DNA of 64,000 nt, taken from the NCBI GenBank assembly GCA_009760855.2, contig WPIO01000039.1, positions 1,957,001-2,021,000 of the forward strand, written 5' to 3'. Shown one piece after another: positions 62,724 to 64,000 of this stretch. The notes beneath the pieces were generated by a model, which was not told where the DNA came from, searched no databases, and saw only the letters and a list, made by a program, of their open reading frames with translations. The first letter of the stretch is position 1. Every line of letters starts with the position of its first letter. Position numbers and translations under genes: made by a program. The DNA comes from Cristatella mucedo (Eukaryota; Bryozoa; Phylactolaemata; Cristatellidae).

Positions 62724-63237
62724 GTAAGCTTGCGCATCTGGCCTATTACTTCGCTCAACACCTGACGTAAGTGCGCTATGCCTATGCAGTTTCGGTACGC
62801 TTACCAATGCTGCAAAGTCACCGGCCGCTTAGCGGACACAAGCCTTGTTAGTAGACTCATAGCGAGTAGCTCGAGTCAAGCTGCCGACTCGCCGTTTCCT
62901 CCTGTCGCGGGAACGACTGCTGCGGTCGAGTGACGTGCAATACCTTGTCTTTGCTAGATGCATTTTACTGATTGTACAGCCTGGTCAGGCCTCCGGTCTC
63001 GCGATCGTCGTAGGCATGTTTTCAGGATGGCACAATCGACGCTTGTCGAGCGACTGTATTTCGCATGGATTGGTAGCATCCGCGATTACGCTTAAACGCG
63101 TTGAACGGTGGTCGGCTGTGCAAATTCGCTAGCAGCGGCTCGGAATCCGAGAGCGTCTGCAATGTACCAGGGTTACTGGTCATTCTTTTTCCTCAGCAAG
63201 GCAGTGAGAGTGGCACGCGAAAAACAACATAAAGAAA
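62724..63237. other. First part of second GPCR intron
   Basis: Intronic if the 62724 donor is used. No TM6-TM7 exon is recognisable here or up to 64000. Confidence 0.5.
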
Positions 63238-63380
63238 TGTAAGTCACTTGTATAGCGCCACAAGAGAACTTGATCTCTATTCAGGCGCTTCACATATGCC
63301 ACGGAGCTCGAGCCCACGACCTCGGCCAGATCTTGATCGGGACGAGCACCTTAACCACTGGGCCAAACCAGCTCAGTACC
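63238..63380 (-). mobile_element. SINE-A
   Basis: Minus strand: A box TGGCCCAGTGGTTAAGG, B box GTGGGCTCGAGCTCC, then the gcgcctgaatagagatcaag tail and tatacaagtgac. Confidence 0.88.
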
Positions 63381-63414
63381 TGCTCTGGCAAATGTACGAT
63401 GCCGCCCTTAGCTA

Positions 63415-63505
63415 ATTATAATAACAATAACAATACACTCGATAAAGCGCCCCCAAAGAACTCAATCTCTTTATAGGCGCTTTAAATTTACTACAAAGGA
63501 AGCTG
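63415..63505 (-). mobile_element. LINE-X 3' tail
   Basis: ataacaataacaatacactc, gataaagcgcccccaaagaac and tttataggcgctttaaattt; adjacent to a SINE-A. Confidence 0.78.
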
Positions 63506-63614
63506 GCTGCACTTTCTTCACTGTAAATAAAAGGGCCGGCTGGTGTCGTCTTAGCGAGATGGCAATTAGTAGGATTATCGAAGCAGGTAGATAATTATGA
63601 TGACCGTAACGCTA

Positions 63615-63745
63615 TTTCTGTTGCTTGCGGGTGTTACCACCGATATTCCTTTCAATACAGCAACTGTAAAGTGCTTAGAAAAAGATTCAGTTCCACGAGG
63701 GTGTTTTACAAATGCATTATTGTTATTATTATTACTATTAAGGTA
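63615..63745 (+). mobile_element. LINE-X 3' tail
   Basis: tgtaaagtgcttagaaaaag, ttccacgagggtgttttaca and an ATT run, in plus orientation, facing the copy at 63415. Confidence 0.75.
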
Positions 63746-64000
63746 GCTGTTCGAAGCTACTTAAATTTAAGAGCATGCTTTGTCACATTCTTGCAACTTG
63801 TTTCGTCCAACGCAAGCTATTGTTGCTGGTCGCTATAAGTCACCCACGATATTGAGGTCACCGGGATCGAAAGGCAAAGTTGTTTCAATATTTTCTCAAG
63901 CAGAGAAATGCAAGCGAGTCATTGCAAGAAGAAGCGCATATAAGAAAATGGGATACAGCACCTTCAGGGGGGAGGGCAAGTGCGTACTCACGGGTCACAA

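Noticed and set aside
62724-62770. Reading the second GPCR straight through to the stop at 62768-62770
   Set aside because: It would lack TM6-TM7; a donor with the same phase and position as in the paralogue is present.

Overview
This is a gene-poor, repeat-rich piece of an animal (metazoan) nuclear genome. The evidence is spliced genes with GT-AG introns, class A GPCRs, TAF10, an animal-type NAD kinase and mitochondrial ribosomal protein bL20m, embedded in LINEs, tRNA-derived SINEs and Ty3/gypsy-like LTR elements. The species cannot be named from sequence alone. An early-branching or otherwise non-model invertebrate fits, but this is a guess.

Layout. 1-3130: upstream sequence with SINE/LINE debris and a CA microsatellite. 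3131-3804 (+): the last three exons of TAF10. 4651-13985 (-): a complete nine-exon NAD kinase gene (NADK), convergent with TAF10; its introns hold most of the local transposon debris. 14-17.5 kb: intergenic, with a cluster of tRNA-derived SINEs. 17.5-21.8 kb: a large GC/CpG-rich block with a candidate Gly/Ala/Ser-rich 192-aa gene (20888) and a candidate 67-aa Cys-rich secreted protein (21782), invaded by one LINE 3' end. 23-28 kb: LINE 3' ends, a 15-bp perfect hairpin, and an internally deleted LTR element (26547-27966) with 5-bp target duplications. 31.7-34.4 kb (+): MRPL20 (bL20m). 38.4-44.5 kb: one Ty3/gypsy element cut in two by an inversion. 45.8-47.6 kb (+): a complete two-exon GPCR. 48.0-50.1 kb: two LTR-element 5' ends facing each other across 21-bp minisatellites. 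54.9-58.7 kb: a decayed LINE. 60.2-61.1 kb: a LINE 3' end split by a solo LTR. 61976 onward (+): first exon of a second GPCR, paralogous to the first, whose last exon lies beyond the window.

The host genes do not form an obvious pathway. TAF10 acts in transcription (TFIID/SAGA), NADK makes NADP, bL20m is in the mitochondrial ribosome, and the GPCRs are surface receptors. The most notable structural result is the 38.4-44.5 kb rearrangement: matching 5-bp target duplications (CTGAC), equal 138-bp LTRs and complementary gag-PR and RT-IN halves show a single gypsy insertion later split by an inversion of about 3.2 kb. A second result is that one SINE family shares its 3' tail with a resident LINE family.
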